A stretch of DNA of 64,000 nucleotides, taken from Okapia johnstoni (Eukaryota; Chordata; Mammalia; Artiodactyla; Giraffidae). Shown here piece by piece: positions 37,813 to 50,761 of the stretch. The translations under genes and the position numbers were made by a program. Every line of letters starts with the position of its first letter. The stretch's first letter is position 1. The DNA lies in NCBI GenBank assembly GCA_024291935.2, contig CM044320.1, positions 27,620,001 through 27,684,000 on the forward strand, written 5' to 3'. The notes under the pieces are model-generated. The model worked only from the letters and a program-made list of their open reading frames with translations. It was not told the origin of the DNA and did not search any database.

Positions 37813-38775
37813 ATCTTAGATGCAATTTATGAAAATCACATTTTGCCAGACAGTGAAAGCAATCTTTGCTTGACCATGCAGGTTAAATTTCTAAATATTA
37901 CTTTTCTGGCTCACTTGAATATCCCTCCTAAACAGAAAGAAGAGAGGTAAAAGAAATTATTATTTATTAAATATCTACCATGGATCAGTTACTATGCTAT
38001 GCACAGTTGCAACATTTAATCTACAAAACATCCATTTTATTCCTGTTCTATAAACAAATTTTGACTTTCCTTCCCACATGGTAAGGGACAGAATTCCCTT
38101 TTAAATGGAACTCAGTGTGACTCCAAGTTCCTGTACCTTCTTCACATCAAACATACTCAATGCTTTTTCCATATAATCTACCTATGGATACTCCATCACA
38201 GACCCAGGTCTAGCAAAACACACAAGCCAGATATCAAACAAATATTTTATTCACTGAGTAAGAATCTGAGTGTTGATTAAACTTTAATATGAACTTAATC
38301 ACTAGGAATAGTAGTTCTACTTCTCATCTATTATGTTCCCTGCTGGAACATGTACCATCCCTGTGAAATACAGTCCTGAGTAATAGACTTGTGATAAGAT
38401 GTTAAGTGTCTGTTTTATGGTTTTTATTTTCTTACCTTTCAATGGCTCCTTCCTCTTTCTGCTTCCCCAAGCAATGGATCTTCTTTTCAAAGCCGAGACA
38501 CCTTTAAATATCCTTTGGGGAGGGGAGGAGAAAAAGAAAAAAGAAATTCAGTATACATTATAAATGAAAATCTATTACTTCTAAGAAAATTTAAATTTTT
38601 AGAACTTCACATGAGCTTGAGGTGGGAAGAAGACTGTTACTGTGCTTGAATGAAATTTGCAAGGGTAACAAGTTTGTTCCATGGTTCTTGGTTTGTGTTT
38701 GTCTCTTTGTTTATCAAATTTCCGGTTTTAGGTCAGGCTGGATTTAGACTAAGTGTGACCTGTCATATTTTCCAG
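37813..38775. other. SLCO1C1 intron sequence
   Basis: No repeat or exon is recognised. The acceptor for the next exon (catattttccag) is at its end. Confidence 0.5.
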
Positions 38776-38917
38776 GTGTTCTTGGGTGCCTTGTCTTTCG
38801 TTTACTTTGCCAAAGCACTGGCAGAAGGCTATCTGAAGAGCACCATCACTCAGATAGAGAGAAGGTTTGATATCCCTTCTTCACTGGTGGGCATTATTGA
38901 TGGTAGTTTTGAAATTG
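38776..38917 (+). CDS. SLCO1C1: SLCO1C1 second coding exon (residues 44-91, part)
   Basis: 142 nt between acceptor cattttccag (AG at 38774-38775) and donor gtacgt (38918). It reads [20 protein letters not shown] onward, the first transmembrane helix (about residues 44-63) of OATP family transporters. An extracellular-loop segment and the start of helix 2 ([11 protein letters not shown]) follow. The OATP1-type [15 protein letters not shown] stretch is intact. Phase 0 at entry, phase 1 at exit (Gly91 split). Intron 2 after it is 10.8 kb and filled with repeats. No frame damage, so the exon looks to be under selection. Confidence 0.95.
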
Positions 38918-39076
38918 GTACGTATTACAGATACCTGACTTTACTTTTAAGTACAAAGTTTCTAGGCATGACTGAAGGACGTCCTCACTGCATACCATTA
39001 TCTGCTCTATGTGTAAAATCAGACTCTATGTGTAAAATCTTATTTGGACATAATTTACCACGGCCTTGTGCTACAG

Positions 39077-39290
39077 TGTGTACATATGTGCTCAGTCATG
39101 TCCGACTCTTTTGTGACTCCAGCGACTGTAGCCCACCAGGCTCTTCTGTCCATTGAATTTCCCAGGCAAGAATACTGGAGTGGGTTGCTATTTCATTCTT
39201 CAGGGAATCTTCCCAATCCAGGGATCGAACCCAGGTCTCCTGCACTGCAGGTGGATTCTTCACCACAGAGCCACCTGGGAAGCCCTGTGC
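39077..39290 (-). mobile_element. Bov-tA SINE, antisense
   Basis: A full-length reverse-complement Bov-tA in SLCO1C1 intron 2 (ctcagtcatgtccgactctt ... agagccacctgggaagccc). Confidence 0.9.
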
Positions 39291-39582
39291 TATAGTAGAG
39301 GCAATTTGTTCTCTCCAAGTAAACAATTAACGTCCTGTCCCAGATTTTCTTTATCATATGACTCACAAAAGTTTTCAATCAGAGTGAGATTTTTCAAGGA
39401 GAGAGGGCGAAATGCTGCTGGTATTTTGAGGGGCAAGTATATAGGAAGGTCAGTCATGTGAGTAGGGTGTAACTGAAGCAGGCCATGGTTGGACAGGGGA
39501 TGTAGAGAGAGCAAGAGAACAGTTATCTTGGGTGGCCTGATCATACAAGTTCATACTATGTATTTCAGTTCTTACCCTAAAT

Positions 39583-39715
39583 AACTTGAGAAGGAAATGG
39601 CCACCCACTCCAATGTTCTTGTCTGGAAAATCCCATGGACAGAGAAGACTGGTGGGCTACAGTGCATGGGGTTGCAAAGAGTTGGACATGACTTAGTGAC
39701 TGAGCATGCGCCCTA
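39583..39715 (+). mobile_element. Bov-tA SINE, 5'-truncated
   Basis: The 3' two thirds of a Bov-tA ('gagaaggaaatggccaccca' ... 'catgacttagtgactgagca'). Confidence 0.85.
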
Positions 39716-40026
39716 AATAACACAATAAGAATGAAGAGAGTATATAGGTAATCTTTTACCTTCAGGCTTTTGCTTCCCAAATCCATCTTTCAACACCTTA
39801 CAGAAAAAATGTCTTGGATCAGTGCTAGTCAAACATTAATATTCACGTGAACGACTGGACAATTTTGTTAAAATGCATAGACTGATTCTGTAGGAAGGGA
39901 AGTAAGGTCCTGCATATCTAACAAGCTTCAATACAATGTTGATGCTATTCATCAATGGGCTGCAATCTGTGTAACAAGTTTATAAAATATCTGATCGTAT
40001 CACTCCCTTGTGTAAACTCCTTAGAT

Positions 40027-40402
40027 CAGTGGTTCCCAACCTTTTTGGCACCAGGGACCAGTTTCAAGGAAGACAATTTTTCCATGAATGGCATGGGAGG
40101 GGATGGTTTTGAGATAATTACATTACAACAAGTGCATTACATTTATTGTTCAATTTATACCTATTATTATTATATTGTGATATATAATGAAATTATTATA
40201 TACCTCACCATAATGCAGAATCAGGAGGAGCTCTGAGCTTGTTTTCCTGAGCTCAGGCAGTAATGTGAGTGATGGGGAGCTTCCTGTAAATATAGATGAA
40301 GCTTCACTCACTTGTCCAATGCTCACCTCCTGCTGTGTTCCCCGTTCCTAACAGGCCACAGATTAGTACTGGTCCACGGCCCTGGGGTTTATGGGACCCC
40401 TG
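40027..40402. mobile_element. hAT DNA-transposon fossil (non-autonomous)
   Basis: A 376-bp element whose ends are inverted repeats: left 'cagtggttcccaac', right '...tttatgggacccctg'. An 8-bp target duplication with one mismatch flanks it (ccttagat 40019-40026, cgttagat 40403-40410). Eight-base duplications and CAG/CTG termini are hallmarks of the hAT superfamily. It has no coding capacity. Confidence 0.85.
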
Positions 40403-40485
40403 CGTTAGATAGGTCTGGTTAGTAGATGTATTCTTTGATGCCTGCCCTACCTACAACCCCAAACAGAATGAAAAACCATGGAGAG

Positions 40486-40770
40486 AACTTCCCTGGTGAT
40501 CCAGTGGTTAAGAATCTACCTGCAAATGCAGGGGACATGGGTTCGATCCTTGCTCAAGGAAGATTTCACAGGCCTTGGGGCAACTGAGCCTGTAAGCCAC
40601 AACTGCTAAAGCCTGCATGCCCTAGAGTTCATGCCCCATAATAAGAGAATCTACCATAATGAGAAGCCTGTGCCCTGCAACTAGAGACTAGCTTCTGCTT
40701 GCTGCAACTAGAGAAAGCCGGCACACAGTAATAAAGACCCAGCACAACCAAAAATAAATAATTTTTGCTT
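40486..40770 (+). mobile_element. CHR-2-like SINE
   Basis: A cetartiodactyl tRNA-derived SINE ('acttccctggtgatccagtg' head, 'gctgcaactagagaaagcc' tail, A-rich end), nearly full length. It lies in SLCO1C1 intron 2. Confidence 0.8.
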
Positions 40771-41589
40771 ACAAAAAAGGCCACGGAGAGTCAAAGTTAA
40801 AGGTAACACTGCATCAAGAGAAGAAACAAGTACAAAGAGGAAACTGATGCAGATCAAAGGAATAAATTAGATTTACAGAAAAAAGAAGAAATACGCAGAT
40901 AGAAAATTATACATGAAATATTTCTTTGATTATTGCTTACTCTAGGTTATAGTATAAAAACATTTTAGAGCTGAAGAAACTTAGAATCTGGTCCAAACTT
41001 ACTCTTACATTCCCAGACCCCAGTGCAAAACTTGAGAGGATCTATATTTAATAGAGGGTACTAATGTTACACAGGAAGTGAAAAAGGACCCTGAGTCTAA
41101 ATTCACATTAACCCTTCCAGGGCATTCTAAGGATAGAAATTGTTTACTGGATTACATGCAATAAAAGTCCTCTCACCTTCATTGCAAAACCTTATCCCAA
41201 ACATCACGGGATTGCTCTAGTTAATTGCAAGCCCTAGTTTTCCAGAAAAGTGGGTTTCCTGACCATAATTTTAATTCACTCCTTTGTCTCTCTCCACATT
41301 CCTCCCTTCCAGTGTTCTGGACCCATTCCCACCCTCTGTCTCTAGCTTTAAATTCTTCAATTATTTTTTGGAGAACAATTTCATTTATCCTCTAATATCA
41401 ATTGTCATTATCATCTAATATCCACATACTGAACACTCAGTTTCTTCCCAAGTAAACTTTTTTCCCAAAGGACTCTTTCTCAAACAATGGCCAGGAATTT
41501 TTTTCTATATCAAGACCTACTAATATCTCTAGATATTAATTCTTTGTTACAAATATTTTCCCAGGTGTTTTCTTCTAAATATGCAAAAG
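40771..41589. other. Unassigned SLCO1C1 intron 2 sequence
   Basis: The part around 40960-41100 could be a decayed MIR. Otherwise no feature is recognised. Confidence 0.4.
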
Positions 41590-44500
41590 CTTTTGCTTTT
41601 CCAGGCAGTTTTGGGTTCACGGCAAGAGTGAGCAGATAGAGATTTCTCATATACCCTCTACTGGCACATATTCATAGCCTCCCCCATTATCCACATCCCC
41701 CACCAGAGTGGGATTCATTATAGTTGATGACATACAATGACACCTCATTATCATTCAGAGTCAAGAGTTTACATTAAGGTTCACTCTTGGTGTTATGTAT
41801 TCTATGGGATTGAAAAATGTATAATGACATGTATCCACTATTCAAGTATCATACAGAGCACTTTCAATGCCCTAAAAATCCTCTGTGCTCTGACTATCCA
41901 TCCATCCCTACCCACTACCCCTTGGTAACTACTGATCTTTTAACTGTCTCCATAGTTTTGCCTATGTCAGAATGTTATTTATTTGGAACCATACAGTATG
42001 TAGCTTTTTCAGACTGGCTTCTTTCACATGGCAATAAGCATTTAAGGTTCTTACATGTCTTTTCATACTGGGTAAATGATTTTTTTAGCACTGAATAATA
42101 ATCTATTTTCCGGATGGACTTTAGTTTATCTATTCATCTACTAAAGGACTTCTCAACTGCTTCTAAGTTTTGGCAATTATGAATAGAGCTACTATAAACA
42201 TGTGCAGATTTTTGTGTAGACATAAGTCTTCAACTCTTTGGGGGAAATACATTGGAGCATACTTGCTGGGTCTTATGGGAAGAATATGTTTAGTTTTGTA
42301 AGACACTGCCAAATTGTCTTCCAAAGTTGCTGTACCATTTGGAATGAGAGCTCAACAACAAATGAAGAGTTCTTGTTACTCCACGTGCTCAGCACCATTT
42401 AAGTTCTAGATTTTGGCCATTCTAATAGATATGTAGTGGTGTTTCATTTTTTTTATTTGTAGTTTCCTGATGATATGCAAACTTGAATATCTCTTTTTTG
42501 TGTTTATTTGCCATTGGTGTATCTTTGGTGATCTGTCAAGGTATTTAGCCCATGTTTTAAAGAGGTTGTCTGTGTTCTTATTGTTAGATTTTAAGTGTTC
42601 TTCATGTATTTTGGATAACAGTCCTTTATCTGATACGGCTTTTTCAAATATTTTCTCTTGGTATGTGGCTTGTCTTTTAAGTCTCTTAACATTATCTTTC
42701 ATAGAGCATAAATTCTTAATTTTAATAAAGTCTAGCTTATCATTTTTTTTCTTTCATGGATTGTGCTTTTGGTGTTATTTCTAAAAAGTCATCACCAAAT
42801 CCAGGTTCTTCTCTGGTGGCTCAGATGATAAAGAATCTGCCTACCCATGCAGGAGACCCAGGTTCAATCCCTGGGTCAGGAACATCTCCTAGAGGAGGGA
42901 ATGGCAACCCATTCCAGTATTCTTGCATGGGAAATCCCATGGACACAGGAGCCTTATGAGCTACAGTCTATGGGGTCACAAAGAGTGGGACACAATTGAG
43001 TGGCTAACACTTAAACCCAGGGTCATCTAGGTTTTCTATGTTATATTCTAGAAATATTATAGTTTTACATTTTACACTTAGATCCGTGATCCATTTAGAG
43101 TTTATTTTTGTGAAAACTAAAGTTTATGTCTAGATTCAGGATTTTTTGTTGGTTCTTTTGCATGTGGATGTCAAGTTCTTCCAGAACCATTTATTGAGAA
43201 GACTATCTTTGCTTTATTGTGTTGCTTTTGCTCCCTTCTCAAAGACCAGTTAACTATAATTCATGTAGGTCTTTTCTGGGCTATTATGTTCTATGTATCT
43301 GTCTAGTCTTTCACCAATGTCACACTGTCTTCATTACTATGGCTTTACAGCATGTCTTGAAATTGGGTGGTGTCTGTCCTCCAACATTTTTTTCTTCAAT
43401 ATTTTGTTGGCTGTTCTAGGTATTTTACTTCTGGCTGCCTAGGTATTTTACTTCTCCATGTGAACTTTAAAATCAGTTTGTCACTATCCACAAATAACTT
43501 GCTGTGGTTTTGACTGAGATTGCATTGACTACATAGATCAAATAGGAAAGAACTGATGTCTTGACAATACAGAGTCTTCCTATCTGTGGATGTGGGATAT
43601 GATCTCTCTCCATGTATACAGTTAGTTGATTTCTTTAGTCAGAGTTTTATAGATGATCTCTTGTATAGTTTTATACATGATCTCTTCATGTAGACCTTGT
43701 ATGTATTTTGTTAAATTTATACTTATTTTAGGAGGTGCTAATGTAGATGATATGTTTTTAAATTCCAATTGTTCACTGCTGGCATACTAGAAAATGATTG
43801 ACTTTTGTGTATTAACTGTGTATCTTACAACCCTTCTATAGTCACATATTAGTTACAGGAGTTCTTTTGTTAATTCTTTCAGACTTTCTACAAAGATGAT
43901 CATGTCCTATGGGAAGAAAGACAGTTTTATTTCTTTCTTTCGAATATGCATACTTTTACTTCCTTTTCTTGTTTTATTGCATTTAGTTGGACTCCCCATA
44001 CAATATTGAAAAGGAATTTTAAGAGGACACATGCTTGCCTTGTGCCTGATCTTAGTGGAAAAGCTTTGAATTTCTTACCATTAATTATGATATTAGCTAT
44101 ACTTTTTGGTAGTTTTTTAAAAAATCAACTTGAGGACATTTCTCTATCTTTCAAGTTCATGTAGGTTTTTTTTTTTATCATGATTGGTTGTAGAATTTTG
44201 CCAAATGTTTTTTCTGCACATATTGATATGAGCATGTGATTTTTCTTCTTTAACCTGTTGATGTGATGGATTACATTAATTGATTTTCTATTGCTGAAAC
44301 AGCCCTGAATACCTGGGATAAGTCCTGCTTGGTCTTAATATATAATTATTTCTATATATTATTGGATTTGATTTGCTGTTATGTTGTTGACAATTTTTGC
44401 TCCTATGTTCAGGAGATGTTTTAGTTTGTTTTCTTTTCTTGTAATGCCTTTTCTGGTGTTGGTATTAGGGCAGTGTTTCCCTCAAAGAATTAGGAGGTAT

Positions 44501-44760
44501 TCCCTCTCTATCTTCTGAAAGAGATTGTAGAGAATTAGTATAATTTCTTCATTAATTTTTTGAAAAAGTTCACGGTGAATCTATCTGATGTGGTACTTTC
44601 TGTATTGGTAGAATATTAACTATTGGTTCAATTTTTTTAATAGATATAGGTGTATTCAGATTATCTGCTTCTTTCTATGTGATTTTTGGCAGATTGTATC
44701 TTTCAATTTGAATTCGTCCTTCTCATCCTTTGTATCACTGTTTTTAGTCATTTTATTTCA
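41590..44760 (-). mobile_element. Old mammalian L1, antisense
   Basis: A long antisense L1 of an old subfamily. It is collinear with 12661-13985 over the shared part and continues into ORF2-derived sequence. It is split by a Bov-tA at 42801-43015. Many stops on both strands. Confidence 0.75.
42801..43015 (+). mobile_element. Bov-tA SINE
   Basis: A full-length sense Bov-tA ('ttctctggtggctcagatga' ... 'gacacaattgagtggctaac') interrupting the old antisense L1. Confidence 0.88.
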
Positions 44761-44930
44761 CTTATATATAAAAAAACATGCATACATAAGAATACATCAC
44801 TGAACACATTTTTTTTGAACACATTTTTGATATTATTATTTTGAACTGTTACCTGCTAGACTTACTTATTACAAATAAGAAAAATAAAAGTTTTACATTT
44901 ATCTTCACTTATCTCTTTTTCTCTTTAGTT

Positions 44931-45337
44931 ACTAAGTCATGTCCGACTCCAGAGAAGGCACTGGCGACCCACTCCAGTACTCTTGCCTGGAAAATCCCAT
45001 GAACGGAGGAGCCTGGTAGGCTACAGTCCATGGGGTCGCAAAGAGTCAGACACGACTGAGTGACTTCACTTTCACTTTTCACTTTCATGCATTGGAGAAG
45101 GAAATGGCAACCCACTCCAGTGTTCTTGCCTAGAGAATCCCAGGGACAGAGGAGCCTGGTGCGCTGCCGTCTATGGGGTCACACAGAGTCGGACATGACT
45201 GAAGCGACTTAGCAGCAGCAGCAGCATGTCCAACCCTTGCAACCCCATGGACTGTAGCCTGCCAGGCTCCTCTGTCCATGGGATTCTCCAGGCAACAATA
45301 CTGGGGTGGGTTGCCATTTTCTTCTCCAGGGGATCTT
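44931..45337. mobile_element. Nested Bov-tA cluster (sense SINEs inside an antisense SINE)
   Basis: An antisense Bov-tA starts at 44931 (agttactaagtcatgtccga) and resumes at 45225 (catgtccaacccttgcaacc). Between them sit two sense 3' halves of Bov-tA (about 44951-45090 and 45091-45222). The repeated catgtcc words at the break suggest a target duplication. Confidence 0.85.
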
Positions 45338-45419
45338 AGTGAAAGCTTTCTACGGTCCTATGGGCCTTGGGCTCTTAGTGAAAGCTTTCTACGGTCCTAG
45401 GGGCATTGGGCTCTTAGGG
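45335..45419. repeat. 39-bp tandem repeat, two copies
   Basis: Copies 45335-45373 and 45374-45412 share 'cttagtgaaagctttctacg' and the following bases, with few mismatches. A third partial start (cttaggg) follows. Confidence 0.9.
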
Positions 45420-46230
45420 CGTCTGTGCCTCTGGACTGTGAACTTCAGGTGGGCTTTTCAGTCCCCCAACGCCTCACTGGTGGGACAAGATCGCAAGAAT
45501 GGCTGGAGTTGGATATTTCCCTTCCCCCAGGTCAGCTGGGCTCTGATCATGCCCCAGCAGGTTAGACTCTGGTTACTAGTTTCCCCTAAACACAGGCTTT
45601 CTTAAGATAAACAGAGTGCCCTGGCATATTTCAAAATGGTTCCCTTTCCCCTCCCCATGCTGTAAGCACAAAAAATTTATTCTCCAATACCACTGTGAAA
45701 ACCTAATTGAGCTCTTGAAGTAAAGCTCACAAAAGTGTGGGGGCCCTCAATCACTGGATCCCTCTGGAATTTTCATCCCTCAGAAGTGTCAGTGCTGAGC
45801 CTCTTGTCAGGTACAGTTCAGGTTTTCCTTACCACAGAACTTGTTCCCAAGGAGATTTATTGTTGTGGATTCTTTTCCAGCTGGCCACAATTCTTTGTAT
45901 TTGCCTGTTGGTCTCTCCAATTATGAGGGCAGCAGTTTACCCTATGACCCCACCTCTCTGACAGATCTAAGAAGATCTGTTGATTTTTCAAGTTTTTACT
46001 TAGTGTTAGGATGAAGAGGATTCTTCTAGCTTCTTATATGCTGGATCAAAAGAGGCATTCTTAAAATAGAATTTTAGAAAAATACAAAGCCAGGTAGCAG
46101 CCTCTTTATATCATCATAACAAATTGTCCAAATCAGCACTAATTCAATATATACTTAACCCAGGTATTTGAAATACCCTCTTTATCACATAAAAACATAT
46201 CTCTTAAGTGTAAATCTTTTCCATAAGTCC
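45420..46230. other. Unassigned SLCO1C1 intron 2 sequence
   Basis: It lies between antisense L1-derived segments and may belong to an old L1 or other repeat that I cannot name. Open frames of 60-100 codons here lack recognisable domains. Confidence 0.4.
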
Positions 46231-47560
46231 ATTGATCCCTAACTCAATACAAGACTGTCTTCTTGATTACAGTTTTATAACTAGCTCTGCAATTAGGTAG
46301 GAAAATTTCCAACTTTTCTATCAAATTTTTTCTTGGTTGTACTTGGAATAGTTTTCCGAAATATCCCATTTTGGTTTGGATGAAATTGCATAGAATTTAT
46401 ATATCAAATCATATAACTGACATTTTATGTTAATGAGTCTTTCCATCCGAGAACATGGTATGTATCTCCATTTAGTTAGGTCTTTTTATAAGCTTTCAAT
46501 ATTATATGTACAAACTATAAATATACTACTTATTTTTTGTTATATTTGTTCCTACATTTTAAAAGTTTATGTTGCCGTTGTGAAAAGAATTTTTGTTACA
46601 TTTCTTATTTAGTAATTCCTAGGGTACTGGAAGAGTATTAACATCTAGTTTTACAAGTATACAGCAATCTTGTTGAATTTGTTAATTTTAATTGATTGTC
46701 TATAGATGCTGTAGTTTCCTGAACAATTGTATTGTCTGAAACAGAAGGTACTTTTATATCATTCTTTCAAATTATTAGAAATATTATTTCTTGTTCTTGT
46801 GTTATTGCACTGGCCTCAGTACTATGTTGAATAGAAGCAGTGACAGTGTAAGACAGCATCCTTGTCTTACATCTTACCTTAATGAAAATACTTTTAAAAT
46901 TTCACCATTAAACAATCTATGAGCTGTACAGTTTTGATAGATACACTTTAAAAACTAATTTGCCCAGATTTTTCTCATCATAAATGGTTAATTATATTAA
47001 GTGCTTTTATATGTCTGATCCCCTGGAATAGGAAATGGCAACCTACTCCAGTATTTTTGCCTGGAGAATCCCATGGATGCAGGAGCCTGGTGGGCTACAG
47101 TTCAGGGGGTCGCAAAGAGTTGGACATGACTGAAGTGACTGAGCACAATATAACCATGGAATTTTTCTCCTCCATTATTTTATATAAAGCTTTAATTAAC
47201 AGATTTGTTTCTTATTTGGTGGTACCCTTCCACTTCTGGGCTTCCCTTGTGACTCAGACAGTAAAGCATCTGCCTGCAATGTGGGATACCTGGGTTAGAT
47301 CCCTGGGTCAGAAAGATCCTCTGGAGAAGGAAATGGCACCCCACTCCAGTACTCTTGCCTGGAAAATTCCATGGATGAGAAGCCTGGTAGGTGACAGTCC
47401 ATGGGATCGCAAAGAGTCGGACATGACAGCAACTTCACTCACTTCCACTCCTAGAATACACTGCATTTGGTCTCTTTCACTGTCTTCATCTAGTTTGGAT
47501 TACAAGGTTGTATTAGTCTTATAGGCATGAGTTAGGTAGCTTTCTTTTCTATTATTTGAA
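46231..47560 (-). mobile_element. Old L1 fragments, antisense, with two Bov-tA copies
   Basis: 46231-47010, about 47150-47235 and 47441-47560 look like ORF2-derived antisense L1 of an old subfamily. Sense Bov-tA copies separate them: partial 47015-47148 and full 47237-47440. Confidence 0.6.
47237..47440 (+). mobile_element. Bov-tA SINE
   Basis: A full-length sense copy ('gggcttcccttgtgactcag' ... 'gagtcggacatgacagcaac'). Confidence 0.88.
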
Positions 47561-48957
47561 GTACTGTGTTTGGGGCAAGAAAGAGAGAGAGAAAGTGGGA
47601 AAATCTAGCACTCGAAAATTTGATAAAAACATATTTGTAAACCTCTCTGGACCTGTTGTTTTTTCAGAAGTTAGTAATGGTAGATGTGAAAGAATTTTGA
47701 TATCCAATTTGATTTTTTAAAGATTATACATCACCATTTATTTTCTAAGTATATCTTGTGAGAACTCAGAAAGGTTACTAAATAAAGGAAGCAAAACCTA
47801 CAGATATTACAGAAGTTCAAAGGGTATTTTGTAGTGTCTGGCATACCCACTTATATAACACAGAAACAGCCTGTATACATGAGTCCTTTATTGTGACATA
47901 TTGGTGATACGGGAATTTGGGAAGGAGGTAATGGTGGTGATGGGGGGCACATTACCTATAAACTAAAAGTTAGGTTTTGATTTAGTTTTGTTTATTTACT
48001 GTGACACATTACCAAAACTACAGACATAATTATCAATATATATATTACAACCTCTCTTCTACTAAATGCTTAAATAAGAGATCTCATACTGAATTAAGCT
48101 TTTTTTATATGAAACCTAGAAAGAGCTCAATTCTTCCTGGTGAAGAAGCCTGAAGCCACTGCAGCCAGGAGCAAGCTACTTCTTTCACTATCATTATTAT
48201 CCTCAAAATGATAAAAATTGCGCTGTTTTTGCACTTAACTAAAGCTGGCAATGTGAATAGACAGTAGTAAATTAGATGATTGCTTACAGATGTGAGGAAA
48301 CTCACTCTTTCTGGAAAATTGAAAACATCGGCAACTTCAAACCTAGGCCACCCAACAAACTCCACAATCAATTGCTGGAGAAATGCTAAGTTTTACTTTT
48401 TCTAGCACCACAATCTTTAAAAAAATAAATACTCCAAATGTAAATAGCTAAAACATTAAAGTCCCTTGAAATCTAAGACCCTAAGCAATGTTTATCAAAG
48501 CATGTTCCAGGAATTATCCCCATCAACACATTTTTTGAATGAGTATTAAAAATGTAGATTTCTTGGCCTGCATCCCCTCCCCACCCATGAAATCAGAAAC
48601 TGTTGAGAGCTGCCAAGATTCTGCATTTTTAGTGTTTCTGTGAATATTTACCTTGCCACTCCTTTCCAGTAATTTTTGTACACAGCAAGGCATGAGGAAA
48701 TCTTGCCTAAAGCATGTTTAATAAGTTATCACCATCACTGACTACTTCACTGGAGATATTTTAGAAAGCCTTAAGTCCTACCTTCAAAAAATGTTATTCT
48801 TTATTTTTTAAAAAGAGATGGTTATATCTTAGAGATTTTCTATTTCATAAAATTTGTATTCTGAGCATACATTGATACAATTATATAAATATAATTGATG
48901 TATTTATGAAGCTATGTAGAATAACCTTTTATTTTTGTAAAAAGTATGTAAGCAAGC
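47561..48957. other. Unassigned SLCO1C1 intron 2 sequence
   Basis: No exon, RNA gene or named repeat is recognised, apart from possible old L1 remnants at the left. Confidence 0.4.
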
Positions 48958-49170
48958 AGGCTTCCCAGTTTGTGTAGTGGTCAAGAATCTGCCTGCCAAA
49001 GCAGGAGATGCAAGAGATGCTGGCTTAATCCCTGGGTCAGGAAGATCTCCTGGAATAGGAAATGGCAACCCACTTCAGGATTCTTGCCTGAAAAATTCAA
49101 TGAACAGAGGGGCCTGGTGGGCTACAGTCCATGGAGTCTGAAAGAGTTGGACACAACTAAGCATTTCATA
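48958..49170 (+). mobile_element. Bov-tA SINE
   Basis: A sense copy ('aggcttcccagtttgtgtag' ... 'gttggacacaactaagcatt') 530 bp upstream of the third coding exon. Confidence 0.88.
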
Positions 49171-49699
49171 ATTAGATTTCATTTAAAGTGAAACTGTTGT
49201 GTTCATTTTTTTTCTTTGGGGAATATCAGCTAAAGCAAGACTATATGATGTATGTTTCAAGAGCAATGGTAAACCAATAGAGGTTTTAGTAGAAAATGTT
49301 AACAAATGAAGAAAGAGTCATAAAGTTTACTTCAAAATCACCAAGGAAAATTTAAGAGTGCAACTATAGGAAACCTTCTACAATTTGATTTATTGATAAA
49401 ACATTTTAAAAGGACAAATAATTAAGGTGGATGAAAACAACGTAGAACAGTTAGTTATTAAAGTATTTTGATAAAGGGATGAGATGATTGAAGTAATGAA
49501 TCTCAAGATTGTTTCAACAGTCATCTCAGATTAAAGCAAAGAAAGACAAATGCTGTGGAAGATGGTGGGAGATGGTTTAGTTAAAACAAACATTGCCCAA
49601 CTTGCCATAGACATTCATTCATTCATTTATAGTCATTTAATTATGCTGATGACTTTCTAAGTTCTCTAACTGATGAATATTTTATTCTTTTCCCCAAAG

Positions 49700-49832
49700 G
49701 GAATCTCTTAGTTATAGCATTTGTTAGCTACTTTGGAGCCAAGCTTCACAGGCCAAAAATAATTGGAGCTGGGTGCCTGATCATGGGAGTTGGAACATTG
49801 CTCATTGCAATGCCTCAGTTCTTCATGAAGCA
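49700..49832 (+). CDS. SLCO1C1: SLCO1C1 third coding exon (residues 91-135, part)
   Basis: 133 nt between acceptor ttccccaaag (AG at 49698-49699) and a consensus donor gtaagt (49833). It encodes [20 protein letters not shown] and [20 protein letters not shown], that is, the rest of transmembrane helix 2, a short cytosolic loop (KLHRPK) and helix 3. Enters in phase 1 and exits in phase 2 (Gln135 split). All 43 internal codons are open and strongly OATP1C1-like. The exon's hydrophobic periodicity is that expected of a 12-helix transporter. Confidence 0.95.
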
Positions 49833-49838
49833 GTAAGT

Positions 49839-50760
49839 CTAAAGCAAACAAACTTTTCTTGCGTTAACCAACAACTGTATTGTCTCTCTTTTAATGAATA
49901 CAATTAATTATTTAAATTTGAGAAAATCATTCCTGGCTATTACAATAACCATGATAGTTTGTATCATGATAACCATGATAATTTACATCTTATTTTATTA
50001 CATGCACTTTGGGAAAAATTTCAAAATGCTTACACTTTTACTTATGATTTAACAAACTGTAAAAAAATGTTTTTCCATATACCACTATGTATGGATATCA
50101 ACATTATTTAAGGGAAATTTTCACAAGTATGCCTTCATTCAAATGATTTAACACAGCTGCAGAGGCCAAGTTCTAAGTAAAGAAAAAATAATAAGCGTCA
50201 AATGAGTGTCGAATGGGTAATAAATGAATGCTACAGACAATATGCTGGATCATGGTAAAATTGATTAGTAGATCATTGAGGGATACATTACCAACTGAAA
50301 TAACTATTCAATATTCAAATATTATCTCACAGAACTTTCTCAACAGAAGTGGAGTGTTTGTATTCTGTACACTTGAAGTTTCCTGTTGATACTTTTGTTA
50401 GTAATTTTATCAGTACTTGCATACAACTTTAGTAGTTCCAAAGATTTCATCGTATTATTTCATCTTCATGACAACCCCTGAGGCAGGAGAACACAGCTTA
50501 TCCTTTTATTCTTAGTTTAGAGCTAAGGGCCATACCTAGAGAGTCTGACCTTCTCAAGTTTAGGTGTCTTGCAATTACATGATATCTTCTTTATACATAT
50601 ACACACTGCCTCTCTTCTCTGTAGTTGCCCATTGCCTACTGAGCCAAGCGACAAGCAAGAGAATATTTTAGGAAATTATGTATCAGATAAATTTCTGATG
50701 TCTGCCCACTCTAGACCACCATACCGCGATATTTTAAAGCTGGAGAGATTTACAAATGAT
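49839..50760. other. SLCO1C1 intron 3 sequence
   Basis: Mostly unassigned. About 50430-50560 may be a decayed MIR. The open frame at 50569-50775 runs into a SINE and lacks domain features. Confidence 0.4.
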
Positions 50761-50761
50761 C

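Noticed and set aside
38650..38775. Frame upstream of exon 2 as an alternative first exon
   Set aside because: It is read-through of intron sequence into the exon. The pyrimidine tract and AG at 38774-38775 mark a normal acceptor.
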